From the NCBI RefSeq assembly GCF_012849055.1, contig NZ_CP051677.1, positions 2,122,501 to 2,186,500 on the forward strand: 64,000 nt of DNA, in the 5' to 3' direction. Below are positions 24,072 to 34,080 of the stretch, in pieces; the stretch's first letter is position 1, and each line of letters starts with the position of its first letter. Position numbers and translations under genes: made by a program. The notes beneath the pieces are model-generated. The model saw only the letters and a program-made list of their open reading frames with translations, searched no databases and was not told the DNA's origin. Source of the stretch: Spirosoma rhododendri. Its GTDB lineage: Bacteria; Bacteroidota; Bacteroidia; Cytophagales; Spirosomataceae.

Positions 24072-25613
24072 ATGTTAGCCAAGACCTACGGCGCGGCCGT
24101 GTATGGTGTCAATGCCAGTATCATTACCGTTGAAGTAGTCGTCGCGCAGGGGCTGCATTTTCACCTGGTTGGTCTGCCCGATAGTGCCGTAAAAGAAAGC
24201 GAGCAACGCGTCGAAGCGTCGCTGAAGTTTTTCGGCTACCGCATGCCCCGGCAGAAAGTCGTCGTCAACCTTGCCCCGGCGGATATTCGGAAGGAAGGGT
24301 CTGCCTACGATCTGCCCATTGCGCTTTGTGTGTTGCAGGCGTCGGAGCAGATGGCCGTGCAGCGAAATCTGGAAGACTATGTCATCATGGGCGAACTGGC
24401 CCTCGACGGTTCGCTCCGGCCCATCAAAGGTGTACTGCCCATTGCCATCGAAGCCCGGAAAAAGGGCTATAAAGGGTTTATATTACCCGTCGAAAATGCC
24501 CCCGAAGCTGCTATCGTGAACAACCTCGACGTGATTCCGGTAGCGACCATGCAGGACGCCGTTGATTTTTTCGAAGGCAAGAAAGACATCGAGCCGCTGG
24601 TCAGCGATACGCGCGATCTGTTCAACAGTCAAGTCAATGTGTACGAGGTCGATTTTTCGCACGTGCAGGGGCAGGAAAACATCAAGCGGGCGATGGAGAT
24701 TGCGGCTGCGGGTGGGCACAACGTTATTATGATCGGGCCACCGGGCGCGGGTAAGACCATGCTCGCCAAGCGGTTGCCCACCATTCTGCCTCCGCTGACG
24801 TTGCAGGAAGCCCTCGAAACGACCAAGATTCATTCCGTCGCGGGGAAACTGGGCAGCCGGGCTACGCTGATTGCGACCCGGCCATACCGCGCTCCGCACC
24901 ACACGATTTCCGATGCCGCTTTAGTAGGCGGGGGCAGTTTTCCGCAGCCGGGCGAAATCTCGCTGGCGCACAACGGGGTGCTGTTTCTGGACGAACTGCC
25001 GGAGTTCAAACGCTCGGCGCTGGAGGTGATGCGACAACCGCTCGAAGATCGGAAAGTGAGCATTTCTCGGGCGAAGTGGGCGGTCGAGTTTCCTGCCAGT
25101 TTTATGCTCATCGCCAGCATGAACCCCTGCCCGTGCGGCTACTATAATCACCCCGAAAAAGAGTGCGTTTGCGGGCCGGGCGTGGTGCAGAAATACCTCG
25201 CCAAAATTAGCGGCCCCCTGCTCGACCGCATCGACCTGCATGTGGAAGTGACGCCGGTTTCGTTCGATCAGATGACGGCCAACCGACCGGCGGAGTCGAG
25301 CGAGACGATTCGGGAGCGGGTTATCAAGGCACGCGATCGGCAGACGACACGCTTCGCCGATCAGCCGGGCGTTTATTCTAACGCCATGATGCCTTCGCAG
25401 CTGGTGAAGGAGATCTGTCAGATCAGTGATGCGGGGAAGGCGTTGCTGCGTACGGCAATGGAACGGCTGGGGTTATCGGCCCGCGCGTATGACCGCATTC
25501 TGAAAGTGTCGCGCACTATCGCCGACCTGGCCGATAGCGACGAGATTCGCATTGAACACCTTGCCGAAGCCATCCAATACCGCAGCCTCGACCGGGAAAA
25601 CTGGGCGGGCTAG
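24072..25613 (+). CDS. YifB/ComM family Mg chelatase-like AAA ATPase
   Basis: A 513-residue ATPase: N-terminal ribosomal-S5-like domain (MLAKTYGAAVYGVNASIITV, LVGLPDSAVKESEQRV), then the AAA module with Walker A MIGPPGAGKTMLAKRLP, Walker B VLFLDELPEF, sensor SMNPCPCGYY with a Cys pair cluster (CPCG, CVCG), and the C-terminal helical domain. ComM is a hexameric helicase promoting branch migration during natural transformation (established in Vibrio/Haemophilus); the same role here is inferred. I chose the ATG at 24072, the standard family start; the longer frame covers the terminator. Confidence 0.93.
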   Translation: MLAKTYGAAVYGVNASIITVEVVVAQGLHFHLVGLPDSAVKESEQRVEASLKFFGYRMPRQKVVVNLAPADIRKEGSAYDLPIALCVLQASEQMAVQRNLEDYVIMGELALDGSLRPIKGVLPIAIEARKKGYKGFILPVENAPEAAIVNNLDVIPVATMQDAVDFFEGKKDIEPLVSDTRDLFNSQVNVYEVDFSHVQGQENIKRAMEIAAAGGHNVIMIGPPGAGKTMLAKRLPTILPPLTLQEALETTKIHSVAGKLGSRATLIATRPYRAPHHTISDAALVGGGSFPQPGEISLAHNGVLFLDELPEFKRSALEVMRQPLEDRKVSISRAKWAVEFPASFMLIASMNPCPCGYYNHPEKECVCGPGVVQKYLAKISGPLLDRIDLHVEVTPVSFDQMTANRPAESSETIRERVIKARDRQTTRFADQPGVYSNAMMPSQLVKEICQISDAGKALLRTAMERLGLSARAYDRILKVSRTIADLADSDEIRIEHLAEAIQYRSLDRENWAG

Positions 25614-25625
25614 AGCGGGTTCAAC

Positions 25626-25692
25626 GTTTAAGGTCTAATGGTCAAGGTTATTTGCCATCGTGACCAATAACCTTGACCATTAGACCTTAAAC
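25626..25692. repeat. perfect 27-bp inverted repeat, TTTAAGGT family
   Basis: Arms 25626-25652 and 25666-25692 are fully complementary with a 13-nt loop, between the convergent yifB and subtilase genes. It may serve both as terminators. Confidence 0.93.
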
Positions 25693-25699
25693 CCCAATA

Positions 25700-28600
25700 C
25701 TACTGCTTCGTCATGCGTTGTATGCCCAGTGTGCGGTTCTGCTCGTCGGTGACAATGACGAACACCATACCGGCGGGCAGGGTAGATACGTCGACTTCCG
25801 ACATGTAGATTGTGCCACTGCGTTGCAGGGTGACGGCTTTGAGCGTCCGACCCTGCAAGTCGACCAGCTGAGCGGTTGGTAGTGTTTTCAGCGTTGCATC
25901 GGTACTGAGCTTGATCGTTACCAGTTTCGAGGCCGGGTTTGGATAAACCAGCAGTTCACCCGCTGCCGATGTTGGTTCAGCGGCCAGAATGGTTAGATAC
26001 ACATCATCGGCGGTCAGTTCGCCACAACCGTTCACGCTTCCCCGCACCGAATAGCGCCCCGTTTGCGTAACCACGTATGTTGCGCTGTTGGCCCCCGAAA
26101 TCGCGACGCCATTGAGCAGCCACTGAATATTTGAAACGGCGTTGGTCGTCAGCGTGAAACCGGTGGCTGTGATGATGGGCGCAATGCCGGCGTTGGTCGT
26201 GACCGTTACGGCCGCCGAACGCACGGGTAAGCAGGAGTTGCTAACCTGTACGACATAGCTCCCCGCTGTGCCTGCTGCCAACGTGCTGGACGTAGCCCCC
26301 GAAATCGCCGTCCCATTCCGATACCACTGGTACGTGTAGTCGGTACCGGTAGTCGCCCGTAAAATGACTGAACTACCCTGACAAATACTGGTTGACCCGC
26401 TGGCGGTTATGGCGGCCGTTGCTGCCGTACCCGCTGTTGGGGTTACCGCCACACGCTGCGCCGATGGGCAGGAAAGGGCCCGCACCCGCATGTTGTAGAA
26501 GTAATACCAGGCGTTTGTCAGCGTCTGATCTGTATTGTTGCTGTTGAACAGCGCTCCCGTAATCGACACAATCGGCGTACCCGACTGTGTCGTTACCTGA
26601 TAAGGATAACCCGTTACCGCTGTATTGCTACGGAATATTGATGCACCACCCGCGTAGCCAATCGTGATCTTGTAGTCGCCAGCCGCCGGGATCGACAGAT
26701 TGAGCGGATAAACAGCGCCCTGATCGTTGGGGTCGTCAACCAGCTGACTGTTCACTGTTGCGGTTAGGCTCTGATTGCGGGTCGGTGTTACGTCGATCGT
26801 GACGGTGGAAACAGTCGTGTTATCGAGTTTCTGTACCGTAAACGTCAGCTTACCCGCCGTCCCTATGTACAGCCGGGCACTTTCGATCTGAATCGGAACG
26901 GTGGTGCTGATGAGCGGAGCCGGGCCGAAGTTGCCGCTGTAGGAACCACCCCCAAATACGCTTTTCGAAACCGGGCCAATCGCGCTGCTGAACTCGTTCA
27001 GACCAGCGTAGACCGTACCACTGGCGGGTACTGTCGGGGCCGATGTCTGATTGCCTGCCGCGATCAGATTCCCGCCCGTTGGTGCGTCGTACCAGTAGGC
27101 CACGTTGCCACCCCGATTCAACAGCGATACCGCTCCGTCGGTGCCGCAGCGGGTTGCCGAGAAGAGGCCGTCGTTGGGCGAGTTTGTGGCGGTGCGGCTT
27201 ACCTGTAGCATGTTGTTTGCGGTAATCAGATCGTTGGAAAGGGCGATCGCGAGTTGAAACTGGTAGGTCTGGCCCGGCGTGAGCGACACGTTGGCCGGCA
27301 GGGACAGCGACACCAGCTTTTCTTCAAAAGCCGACAGCGATGTAACAAGGCTCGTTAGTGAGGCAACTTCAGTGTTAGTCGCACTATTGACAATTCGCAC
27401 CGTAACAGGAATGTTCTGCTGAGCCGCCGTGCCGTAGTTCCGGACGCGCACTGACACAGTCGTTTCGTTGCTGTACTGACTACAGAAATTGTCGGCCGGG
27501 GATACCAGCGAAACGATGCCGAGGTCGTTGGCAACCTGCACCGTTTGGAGTACGTAATCCTGCGTTTCACCGGCTCCGTAGGTGCCACAGGCAGTAACCG
27601 CATCAGCACTGCCTGTTTCGACCGCGACGATCCGCAGCCGAACGTATTGGCCAGTCGTTACTGAGGTTGGCACGGTAACGGGTGTGCTGAACGCCGAAGG
27701 GCCATTCAGGACGGCGGAGGTAGCCAGCAACTCGTTGGCATCCTCGAAGTCGCCATCCTGATTCCAGTCGGCGAAGGCTTTGACAACGACATTAGCCGAC
27801 GCCCCGCACGTACCCGTCGTAACCGACAGCGGTATTGTCTGTCCCGGCTGTACCGTTGTCGATACCTGCGTATTGTTGGTGTAAGTCGTGCAACCCGTCG
27901 ATCCGGCCTGATTGATGGTGTTGAACTGCACCCGGTCGATGCGCGTACCGGCCGACGATGACGGAGCCGATGCACAGTAGGCAGTGCCACCGATGCCGCT
28001 AATCAGCAGGGCGTAATCCTGGGTGCTGGCGGTGTTGCCGGAGAGCGTTCCCTTGTGCGATACCGTGACCACATACGACTGTCCCGGCACCGGGTTGCTA
28101 ATCAGCACTTGTTCGTAGTTGTCGCGGATGTTGTCGCCCCGGACGGCGGCATTGCCAGGATTGGCCGGGTCCAGTGTCCAGGGCTGTGTGGTCGTTGTAC
28201 CGTCGCTGACGCGAATGTCGAGGTCGTTTACCAGTCTGGGCGTCCGGTTGTTGAGTATGCCCCCGGCTGTTGACGTGGTTACGGCCGTACCCGCCGGATC
28301 AGTCCAGGCAATACTGGCCGTCAGTGGGCCGCGTCCAGACGCTACCACCGTCAGGCTGTACGTCCCGCTTTGCGCCAGCGTCCGTTCGTCCATCAGGTGG
28401 TTACTACTGGTGTTGAGCAGCACCCGCCCTACTTTTTCCATGTTGAGCAGACCCCAGCCAAATCGGTAATCGGGTCCGGTGGTCGTACCGGCTTCGTCGG
28501 CGGTATGCAAGGCCAGGCCGCGCAGGGTCGAGGAGCGCATGTATTTGCCGCTGTTACGCTGGGCGTACAACTCCTGCGCCAGCAACAGTGACCCCGCCAC

Positions 28601-29782
28601 GTTGGGCGACGCCATTGATGTTCCCTGGTAGGTAGTGTACGCACTATCGTTGGTAGAAATGCTCGACAGTACGCCCACACCCACACCGGCGAGGTCGGGT
28701 TTGATACGGCCATCGTCGGTAGGTCCCCAACTGCTGAAACTGCCCAGCGATACGTCGGCAGCCTGGTTATAGCCATTCGTCAGAAGCCCCACGGCAGCAA
28801 TCGACAGGATGTTTTTGGCGACGCTGTTGGTTGGAATCTGGTCGTAGCCGTTCTGATTGTTGCGGGGTGTTGTTACGAGCGTGGTGCCATTGCCGAGGTA
28901 GTACGGCTGCCCATCGCCCGGGCCGTTGTCGCCGTGGCTGTTGCCCGCCGATTTGACGATCAGGTAGTACGGTGAGTTGTACATGATCTGGTCGAAGGCG
29001 CGGCCCTGGCTATCGTACAGGCCGAACTTGTAGTCTTCCGTTTTGCTGATCGTGGTGTCGCCCCACCACTCCCATTGGTTTGGTGTCGTGCGGGTATCGT
29101 CGAATACCCAGCCCGCGTTGAAGCCGTACGAGTGATTCGATACGAGCAGGTTTGGGGCAGCGGCTGTCATTTCCGATATGTCGCTGCTGAAATCGTACGC
29201 CCGCAGGTTTGCCCCGTAGGCCATACCCTTCACCTGCGGATTAACGCCAGCCGCGATCATGATGCCGGCTACGTGGGTGGAGTGGTCACTGAGCGAGGAT
29301 GAACTGTCGATCTGCGTAACCCGGCTGGCTCCGCTGCTGGTGCGGAATTCGACGTGCGTACTCCGTACGCGGCCGCCGTCCCAGATACCCAGCTTGTTGG
29401 TCAGCGTACTGCCCGACAGCGACAACCCCAGGCTACCTCCGCTGTAGAATGAATTGGTTCGGGTCGTGATGCCCGCCTGTGTCGTGCTGAATGTTCGTTT
29501 GTAGAGCAATTCACCCCGTTCCGTAATGCCGCTCAGTATGGTTACGGTACCGTCGGGATGCTGCTCGGTAATGGGCCGATTCAGGCGACGGGCTACGGTC
29601 AGAGCCTGCCGATAATTGGCCAGTTCGGCGTCGGTGAGACTTTTTTGCAGGCTAACCTGCTGAATTTTCTGCTGCTCCGAGTACTGCGCCAATGGCCTGG
29701 GCTGGGCCAGTACGCACAGGGAAAAAGAGGTAAGCCACAACGTAAGTAAGTAGTAAAAAAAACGACGCGAAAGGTATTGCAT
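25700..29782 (-). CDS. secreted S8 (subtilisin-like) peptidase with type IX sorting domain
   Basis: A 1360-residue exported protein with signal peptide (MQYLSRRFFYYLLTLWLTSF, ending VLAQ). The S8 domain has Asp135 in KLGIWDGGRV, His167 in SDHSTHVAGI, oxyanion Asn281 in VKSAGNSHGD and Ser389 in YQGTSMASPNVAGS. Then come a jelly-roll P-like domain, GEVED-type segments (VKAFADWNQDGDFEDANELL), a CARDB-like segment, a second beta-sandwich, Ig-like repeats (TDYTYQWYRNGTAISGA) and a Por C-terminal sorting domain (LLVYPNPASKLVTIKL). It is predicted to cross the outer membrane by type IX secretion and degrade extracellular protein. The ATG at 29782 gives the clean signal peptide. Confidence 0.92.
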   Translation of the reverse strand: MQYLSRRFFYYLLTLWLTSFSLCVLAQPRPLAQYSEQQKIQQVSLQKSLTDAELANYRQALTVARRLNRPITEQHPDGTVTILSGITERGELLYKRTFSTTQAGITTRTNSFYSGGSLGLSLSGSTLTNKLGIWDGGRVRSTHVEFRTSSGASRVTQIDSSSSLSDHSTHVAGIMIAAGVNPQVKGMAYGANLRAYDFSSDISEMTAAAPNLLVSNHSYGFNAGWVFDDTRTTPNQWEWWGDTTISKTEDYKFGLYDSQGRAFDQIMYNSPYYLIVKSAGNSHGDNGPGDGQPYYLGNGTTLVTTPRNNQNGYDQIPTNSVAKNILSIAAVGLLTNGYNQAADVSLGSFSSWGPTDDGRIKPDLAGVGVGVLSSISTNDSAYTTYQGTSMASPNVAGSLLLAQELYAQRNSGKYMRSSTLRGLALHTADEAGTTTGPDYRFGWGLLNMEKVGRVLLNTSSNHLMDERTLAQSGTYSLTVVASGRGPLTASIAWTDPAGTAVTTSTAGGILNNRTPRLVNDLDIRVSDGTTTTQPWTLDPANPGNAAVRGDNIRDNYEQVLISNPVPGQSYVVTVSHKGTLSGNTASTQDYALLISGIGGTAYCASAPSSSAGTRIDRVQFNTINQAGSTGCTTYTNNTQVSTTVQPGQTIPLSVTTGTCGASANVVVKAFADWNQDGDFEDANELLATSAVLNGPSAFSTPVTVPTSVTTGQYVRLRIVAVETGSADAVTACGTYGAGETQDYVLQTVQVANDLGIVSLVSPADNFCSQYSNETTVSVRVRNYGTAAQQNIPVTVRIVNSATNTEVASLTSLVTSLSAFEEKLVSLSLPANVSLTPGQTYQFQLAIALSNDLITANNMLQVSRTATNSPNDGLFSATRCGTDGAVSLLNRGGNVAYWYDAPTGGNLIAAGNQTSAPTVPASGTVYAGLNEFSSAIGPVSKSVFGGGSYSGNFGPAPLISTTVPIQIESARLYIGTAGKLTFTVQKLDNTTVSTVTIDVTPTRNQSLTATVNSQLVDDPNDQGAVYPLNLSIPAAGDYKITIGYAGGASIFRSNTAVTGYPYQVTTQSGTPIVSITGALFNSNNTDQTLTNAWYYFYNMRVRALSCPSAQRVAVTPTAGTAATAAITASGSTSICQGSSVILRATTGTDYTYQWYRNGTAISGATSSTLAAGTAGSYVVQVSNSCLPVRSAAVTVTTNAGIAPIITATGFTLTTNAVSNIQWLLNGVAISGANSATYVVTQTGRYSVRGSVNGCGELTADDVYLTILAAEPTSAAGELLVYPNPASKLVTIKLSTDATLKTLPTAQLVDLQGRTLKAVTLQRSGTIYMSEVDVSTLPAGMVFVIVTDEQNRTLGIQRMTKQ

Positions 29783-29974
29783 AGAATCGGAATTAGCGGG
29801 CTGGCAAAGCAGGTATCGAATGTACAAAGACGATACGACAAAACGAGGATAGATGTTGCGAAGACGTCGCGTTTACGATTGATTAACACCCTTTTAATTC
29901 GTCAGTCTATTGATTTCTGTTTGTGGAAATATGGGCCGGTCTTCATCCTGGAAGTACATAGGGACGGACAGATC

Positions 29975-30595
29975 ATGAATCGAGCATATACATGTTGCCA
30001 ATATCACTACGCAAGGCGCGGAGTGTACACTATAGTTCTACTGGTTTTGCTGCTAAGCAAACCGTTGCCCGGACGAAGCCAGCCGGATTCTGTCGCCCTG
30101 CCTAAAATCGAATTTCAGGATAAGGTGATGGAACGAAATCTCCATGCCTTCGCCAGTCAAAACCGGGATAAAATTATCAAGGTCGATATGCGTATGCAGG
30201 ATAGCGTTCGCGTCTATACCATCATAGGTGTGTTTATGCTGCAAACGCTGGAAAGTCTCGCCGATGTCCGGTACATAACGTGGGGGCAGTGGTATGGCCG
30301 CACCGTCGTGTTTTCGGGTGACTCGACGCTGTTCCAACTGTGCATCGTTACCAGACCTGCGCCCGTTGATAGACTGATCGACTATGCAGCGGGTATATTT
30401 GGTGAGAAGCGTACAATCAAAAAACAACGGTGGGTCCAAATCGCTGATGGTCTGGTGGAAGAGCTGGGCGAAGCCGTAACTGCCTGCGGAATGCCCGAAT
30501 GGGAAATTGGCGTAAAAAATAACCGGGAAGAGTGGCTATGGATGAAGGGCTACTATGATTCGCGAGACATCGTTGTCCCCGGCACGTTCAGATGA
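29975..30595 (+). CDS. exported protein of unknown function
   Basis: A 206-residue protein with a hydrophobic N-terminal segment (VYTIVLLVLLLSKPLPGRSQ) consistent with a signal peptide. The mature part is mixed alpha/beta with VDMRMQDSVRVYTIIGVFML and a Trp-rich end (EWLWMKGYYD). I recognise no family. The ATG at 29975 is chosen because it places the hydrophobic segment correctly. Divergent from the subtilase gene; followed by the DUF1800 gene after 93 nt. Confidence 0.6.
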   Translation: MNRAYTCCQYHYARRGVYTIVLLVLLLSKPLPGRSQPDSVALPKIEFQDKVMERNLHAFASQNRDKIIKVDMRMQDSVRVYTIIGVFMLQTLESLADVRYITWGQWYGRTVVFSGDSTLFQLCIVTRPAPVDRLIDYAAGIFGEKRTIKKQRWVQIADGLVEELGEAVTACGMPEWEIGVKNNREEWLWMKGYYDSRDIVVPGTFR

Positions 30596-30688
30596 TAGGC
30601 TGTTTATGCGGCTGATAATCAATTAATTCATGCGCTACGATTAAACGCTGAGCCGGATAAATTGTCTTGTACACATAGCCAGAATGCT

Positions 30689-32131
30689 ATGGACACGTAC
30701 GAGAAAAACAGACAGGCGCAGGTTCGGTACCTCTACAGCCGGGCCGCTTTCGGGGCGACACCCGCTGAACTGACTCAGGCGGTTGAACAGCCGCTGCGCA
30801 AAACGATCCGGCAGCTTTTCCACAATAGCGCGTCGGTCAGCGATCTGATCGTGGTGGAGCCGGAGCAGAACCAAACGCGGCCGGTGCTTCGGCAGCTCGT
30901 GCGCGACGGGCAACTCGACAAAGAGATGCTCAGAGAACGCATCAAACAGAACGCGCAGAAAATTCGTGATCTCAACCTGCTGTGGGTCGACCGGATGGCG
31001 GCTGGTTCGGGGGCGTTGCGCGAGAAGATGGCTCTGTTCTGGCATGGTCACTTTGCCTGCCGCCCGTCGGGGCAGAACGCGCTGTTTATGCAGCAGTACA
31101 TCAACACCATCCGGCGGCACGCGCTGGGTAAGTTTAGCGATCTGCTGATGGGCGTGTCGAAAGAACCGGCGATGCTGCAATTTCTCAATAACCAGCAAAA
31201 CCGTAAGAATGCACCCAACGAGAACTTCGCCCGCGAGGTGATGGAGCTGTTCACGTTAGGGCGGGGTAACTACAGCGAACACGACGTCAAGGAAGCCGCC
31301 CGCGCCTTTACCGGATGGCAGTATACGCCAGCCGGTCAGTTTGTGTTTCGGGAGCGCGTTCACGATGAGGGCGACAAAACGATCTTCGGCAAAACGGGGC
31401 CGTTCGTTGGGGAAGACGTTATTGCCGCACTGCTCGCCAACCGGCAGACGGCCCGCTTCGTTACGAGTAAGCTGTACCGGTATTTCGTGAACGAAACCGA
31501 AGACAAAAAACGGGTCGATGAACTGGCCGATCAGTTTTACAAAAGCGGCTACGACATTACGGACCTGATGGAGACAATGTTCGGTGCCGACTGGTTCTAC
31601 GATGCCCGTAACGTCGGTGCGCATATCAAATCGCCGGTGGAGCTGCTGGCCGGGATGCGACACACGCTGGGCATCACCTTCGATCAGCCGCAACCCCAAA
31701 TTTTTGTGCAGCGTACACTCGGCCAAACATTGTTTTACCCGCCCAACGTAGCAGGCTGGCCGGGTGGGCGGAGCTGGATTGATTCATCGAGCCTGCTGTT
31801 CCGAATGCAGTTGCCTGCTTACGTGCTGAAAGCCGCCGAAGTGACCATCCGTCCGAAAGAAGACGGCGACGTCAACACCGAAACGCTGGCCCGCAAAGGC
31901 GGCAACAACTTCCGCACGACCGTCGACTGGCCGGCTTTCGAAGGGGCATTCGCTACCGTCGACGACCAGAAATTAACCGACGCTATCGCCGGGGCGCTGC
32001 TGCCGTTTGCCCTGCGCCCCGACCAGCGAACGCTAATCGTCAGTCAGGCAGGAACCGCCAACGACCGCTCCCAGCGCATCCGCTCCCTAACCGTATCGAT
32101 CATGGCCCTGCCGGAATATCAACTAAGTTGA
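30689..32131 (+). CDS. DUF1800 family protein
   Basis: A 480-residue protein matching DUF1800: an N-terminal RYLYSRAAFGATPAELTQAV, then LREKMALFWHGHFACR, NFAREVMELFTLGRGNYSEH and the late TLGQTLFYPPNVAGWPGGRS. The family is almost always encoded with DUF1501; the biochemical role is not established, though export-associated functions have been suggested. A TTG at 30662 would add nine residues; the ATG at 30689 is preferred. The stop is followed at once by an inverted repeat and the DUF1501 gene. Confidence 0.93.
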   Translation: MDTYEKNRQAQVRYLYSRAAFGATPAELTQAVEQPLRKTIRQLFHNSASVSDLIVVEPEQNQTRPVLRQLVRDGQLDKEMLRERIKQNAQKIRDLNLLWVDRMAAGSGALREKMALFWHGHFACRPSGQNALFMQQYINTIRRHALGKFSDLLMGVSKEPAMLQFLNNQQNRKNAPNENFAREVMELFTLGRGNYSEHDVKEAARAFTGWQYTPAGQFVFRERVHDEGDKTIFGKTGPFVGEDVIAALLANRQTARFVTSKLYRYFVNETEDKKRVDELADQFYKSGYDITDLMETMFGADWFYDARNVGAHIKSPVELLAGMRHTLGITFDQPQPQIFVQRTLGQTLFYPPNVAGWPGGRSWIDSSSLLFRMQLPAYVLKAAEVTIRPKEDGDVNTETLARKGGNNFRTTVDWPAFEGAFATVDDQKLTDAIAGALLPFALRPDQRTLIVSQAGTANDRSQRIRSLTVSIMALPEYQLS

Positions 32132-32134
32132 AGA

Positions 32135-32187
32135 GTTCAAGGTCTATGGTTCAAGGTTTAATGTTGCCTGAACCTTAGACCTTAAAC
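32135..32187. repeat. inverted repeat, TTTAAGGT family
   Basis: 19-nt arms 32135-32153 and 32169-32187 match at 17 positions, starting 3 nt after the DUF1800 stop. The G-poor right arm, with its extension, runs to the ATG at 32207. Confidence 0.85.
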
Positions 32188-32206
32188 TATAAACCGTAAA
32201 CCATCT

Positions 32207-33415
32207 ATGAACCGTCGCAATTTTCTTGCTCAGTCGGCCCTGACAGCGGCTGGGTCACTGATGATCCCCAACTTCCTGAAAGCCTACGAACTGTCGGCGA
32301 TGGGAACGCCCTTGGCACCGTCGGGTAAGATTCTGGTTATCGTTCAGCTGTCGGGCGGTAATGACGGGCTCAATACCGTGGTGCCGTACCGCAACGATAT
32401 CTACTACCGCGAACGACCGACGATTGCCATTCCTGCCGATAAGGTGCTGCCGCTCAACGACGAGATAGGCCTGCACCCGGCGATGGAACCGCTCCGTGCC
32501 CTGTACGACGACGGGCTGCTCACGGTCATCAACAACGTCGGCTACCCCAACCCCGACCGGTCGCACTTCCGCTCGATGGACATCTGGCAGACGGCCAGCG
32601 ATTCCAGCCAATACAAAACCAGCGGTTGGGTCGGGCGTTATCTCGATTCGGCCTGCGCGGGGAAAGTCCAGCAGCCGTTTCGTACCATCGAAGTCGATGA
32701 TACGTTGAGTCTGGCCATGAAAGGCGAAACGCTCAACGGCATGTCGCTGCTCGACCCGAAAAAGCTGTACAACCAGACGCGGAGCAAGCTCATCACGGGT
32801 CTGAGCCACGAACACCCCGACGAGCATCAGTCAGTAGCGTATCTGTACAAGACGCTGGCCGAAACGGTGTCGTCGGCTGACTATGTATTCGAGAAAACGA
32901 AGCAGAAACATGCGGTGTCGGGTACAACATACCCGAACCACGAACTGGGCCACCGTCTGCACACCGTGTCGCAACTGATTCAGTCGGGACTGGGAACGAG
33001 CGTGTACTACGTATCGATCAGCGGGTTCGACACACACATCAACCAGCCGGGGCAGCAGGCTCGTTTGCTGGGGCAGTATGCTGAAGCTGTCGGCGCGTTT
33101 ATGGCTGACCTGAAAGGAGCCGGTCGGCAAAATGATGTGATGCTGATGACGTTTTCGGAGTTCGGTCGGCGCGTGAAGCAAAACGCCAGTAACGGTACCG
33201 ACCACGGTACGGCCAGCAACGTCTTTCTGATTGGTGGCGGGCTACCATCGCGCCGGGTACTGAACGAAGCACCGAACCTGAGTAAGCTGACCGATGGCGA
33301 CCTGACGTATACGGTCGACTTCCGGCAGATCTACGCGACTTTACTACACGATTATCTGGGTGCCGACGATGTGGCTATTCTGGGTCGTTCGTTCGAGCCG
33401 CTGAAACTGGTGTGA
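32207..33415 (+). CDS. DUF1501 family protein (sulfatase-like fold), Tat-type signal
   Basis: A 402-residue exported protein. The N terminus MNRRNFLAQSALTAAGSLMI is a twin-arginine-like signal. Conserved blocks: LVIVQLSGGNDGLNTVVPYR, a NPDRSHFRSMDIWQTA segment, VSISGFDTHINQPGQQARLL, and TFSEFGRRVKQN followed by GTDHGTASNVFLIG. The family shares the alkaline-phosphatase/sulfatase metal-site layout (Asp, His of DTH and DHG), so a hydrolase role is plausible but unproven. It forms a conserved pair with the preceding DUF1800 gene. Confidence 0.92.
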   Translation: MNRRNFLAQSALTAAGSLMIPNFLKAYELSAMGTPLAPSGKILVIVQLSGGNDGLNTVVPYRNDIYYRERPTIAIPADKVLPLNDEIGLHPAMEPLRALYDDGLLTVINNVGYPNPDRSHFRSMDIWQTASDSSQYKTSGWVGRYLDSACAGKVQQPFRTIEVDDTLSLAMKGETLNGMSLLDPKKLYNQTRSKLITGLSHEHPDEHQSVAYLYKTLAETVSSADYVFEKTKQKHAVSGTTYPNHELGHRLHTVSQLIQSGLGTSVYYVSISGFDTHINQPGQQARLLGQYAEAVGAFMADLKGAGRQNDVMLMTFSEFGRRVKQNASNGTDHGTASNVFLIGGGLPSRRVLNEAPNLSKLTDGDLTYTVDFRQIYATLLHDYLGADDVAILGRSFEPLKLV

Positions 33416-33421
33416 GTGGAT

Positions 33422-33495
33422 AAGAAAGAGGAAAGATGTAAGAAGGAAGCGCGTACGTAACGGAATTCTTTTTTCTCACGTCTTTCCTCTTTCTT
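33422..33495. repeat. inverted repeat, CTTTCCTCTTTCTT family, copy 2
   Basis: 18-nt arms 33422-33439 and 33478-33495 pair at 17 positions. The sequence is nearly that of the repeat near 9580-9650. Confidence 0.85.
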
Positions 33496-33581
33496 CCGGG
33501 GAAGCCAAAAAATCAGCGTGAGCAGCCCGGAAATCTGCCTGAAACTGCGTTATTTCGCAGACGGTCAAGTCCGTATTCGCA

Positions 33582-34064
33582 ATGGTAGGTATTATTATGG
33601 GTAGCCTCTCCGATCGTAAGGTCATGCAGGAGGCCGCCGACGTGCTGACCGTATTGGGTGTAGCATGGGAAATGGACATCGTTTCGGCGCACCGGACGCC
33701 GGAGAAAATGGTCGACTACGCCAGAACGGCCCGCGACAGAGGGTTAAAAGTTATTGTAGCCGGGGCCGGGGGAGCCGCCCATCTACCCGGCATGGTCGCT
33801 TCGCTGACAACGCTGCCCGTGATCGGGGTTCCGGTCAAATCAAGCAACTCCATCGATGGCTGGGACTCGGTCCTGTCGATCCTGCAAATGCCGGGCGGTG
33901 TGCCGGTGGCGACGATGGCCCTCGATGGGGCCCGTAATGCCGGTATTTTGGCTGCGCAGATTGTGGGTACGTTCGACGAGCGCGTAGCAACTAACCTGGC
34001 CAGATTCAAAGAAGAACTCAAAGAAAAGGTGGCCGACATGAGCCGTCAGCTCACCGAATCATAA
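33582..34064 (+). CDS. purE: 5-(carboxyamino)imidazole ribonucleotide mutase
   Basis: A 160-residue class I PurE moving the carboxyl group of N5-CAIR to give CAIR in purine synthesis. It opens MVGIIMGSLSDRKVMQEAAD with the phosphate-binding GS-x-SD, has the active His in VSAHRTPEKM, and the loop AGAGGAAHLPGMVASLTTLP plus the late DGARNAGILAAQ. Length is normal. purK is not adjacent; a LysM protein follows after 16 nt, so the two may share a transcript. Confidence 0.96.
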   Translation: MVGIIMGSLSDRKVMQEAADVLTVLGVAWEMDIVSAHRTPEKMVDYARTARDRGLKVIVAGAGGAAHLPGMVASLTTLPVIGVPVKSSNSIDGWDSVLSILQMPGGVPVATMALDGARNAGILAAQIVGTFDERVATNLARFKEELKEKVADMSRQLTES

Positions 34065-34080
34065 CGCTTTAGCAACACTG

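Noticed and set aside
32207..33415. Sulfatase or alkaline phosphatase
   Set aside because: Only the overall metal-site layout is shared; the sequence blocks are those of DUF1501, with no sulfatase C-x-P-x-R signature.
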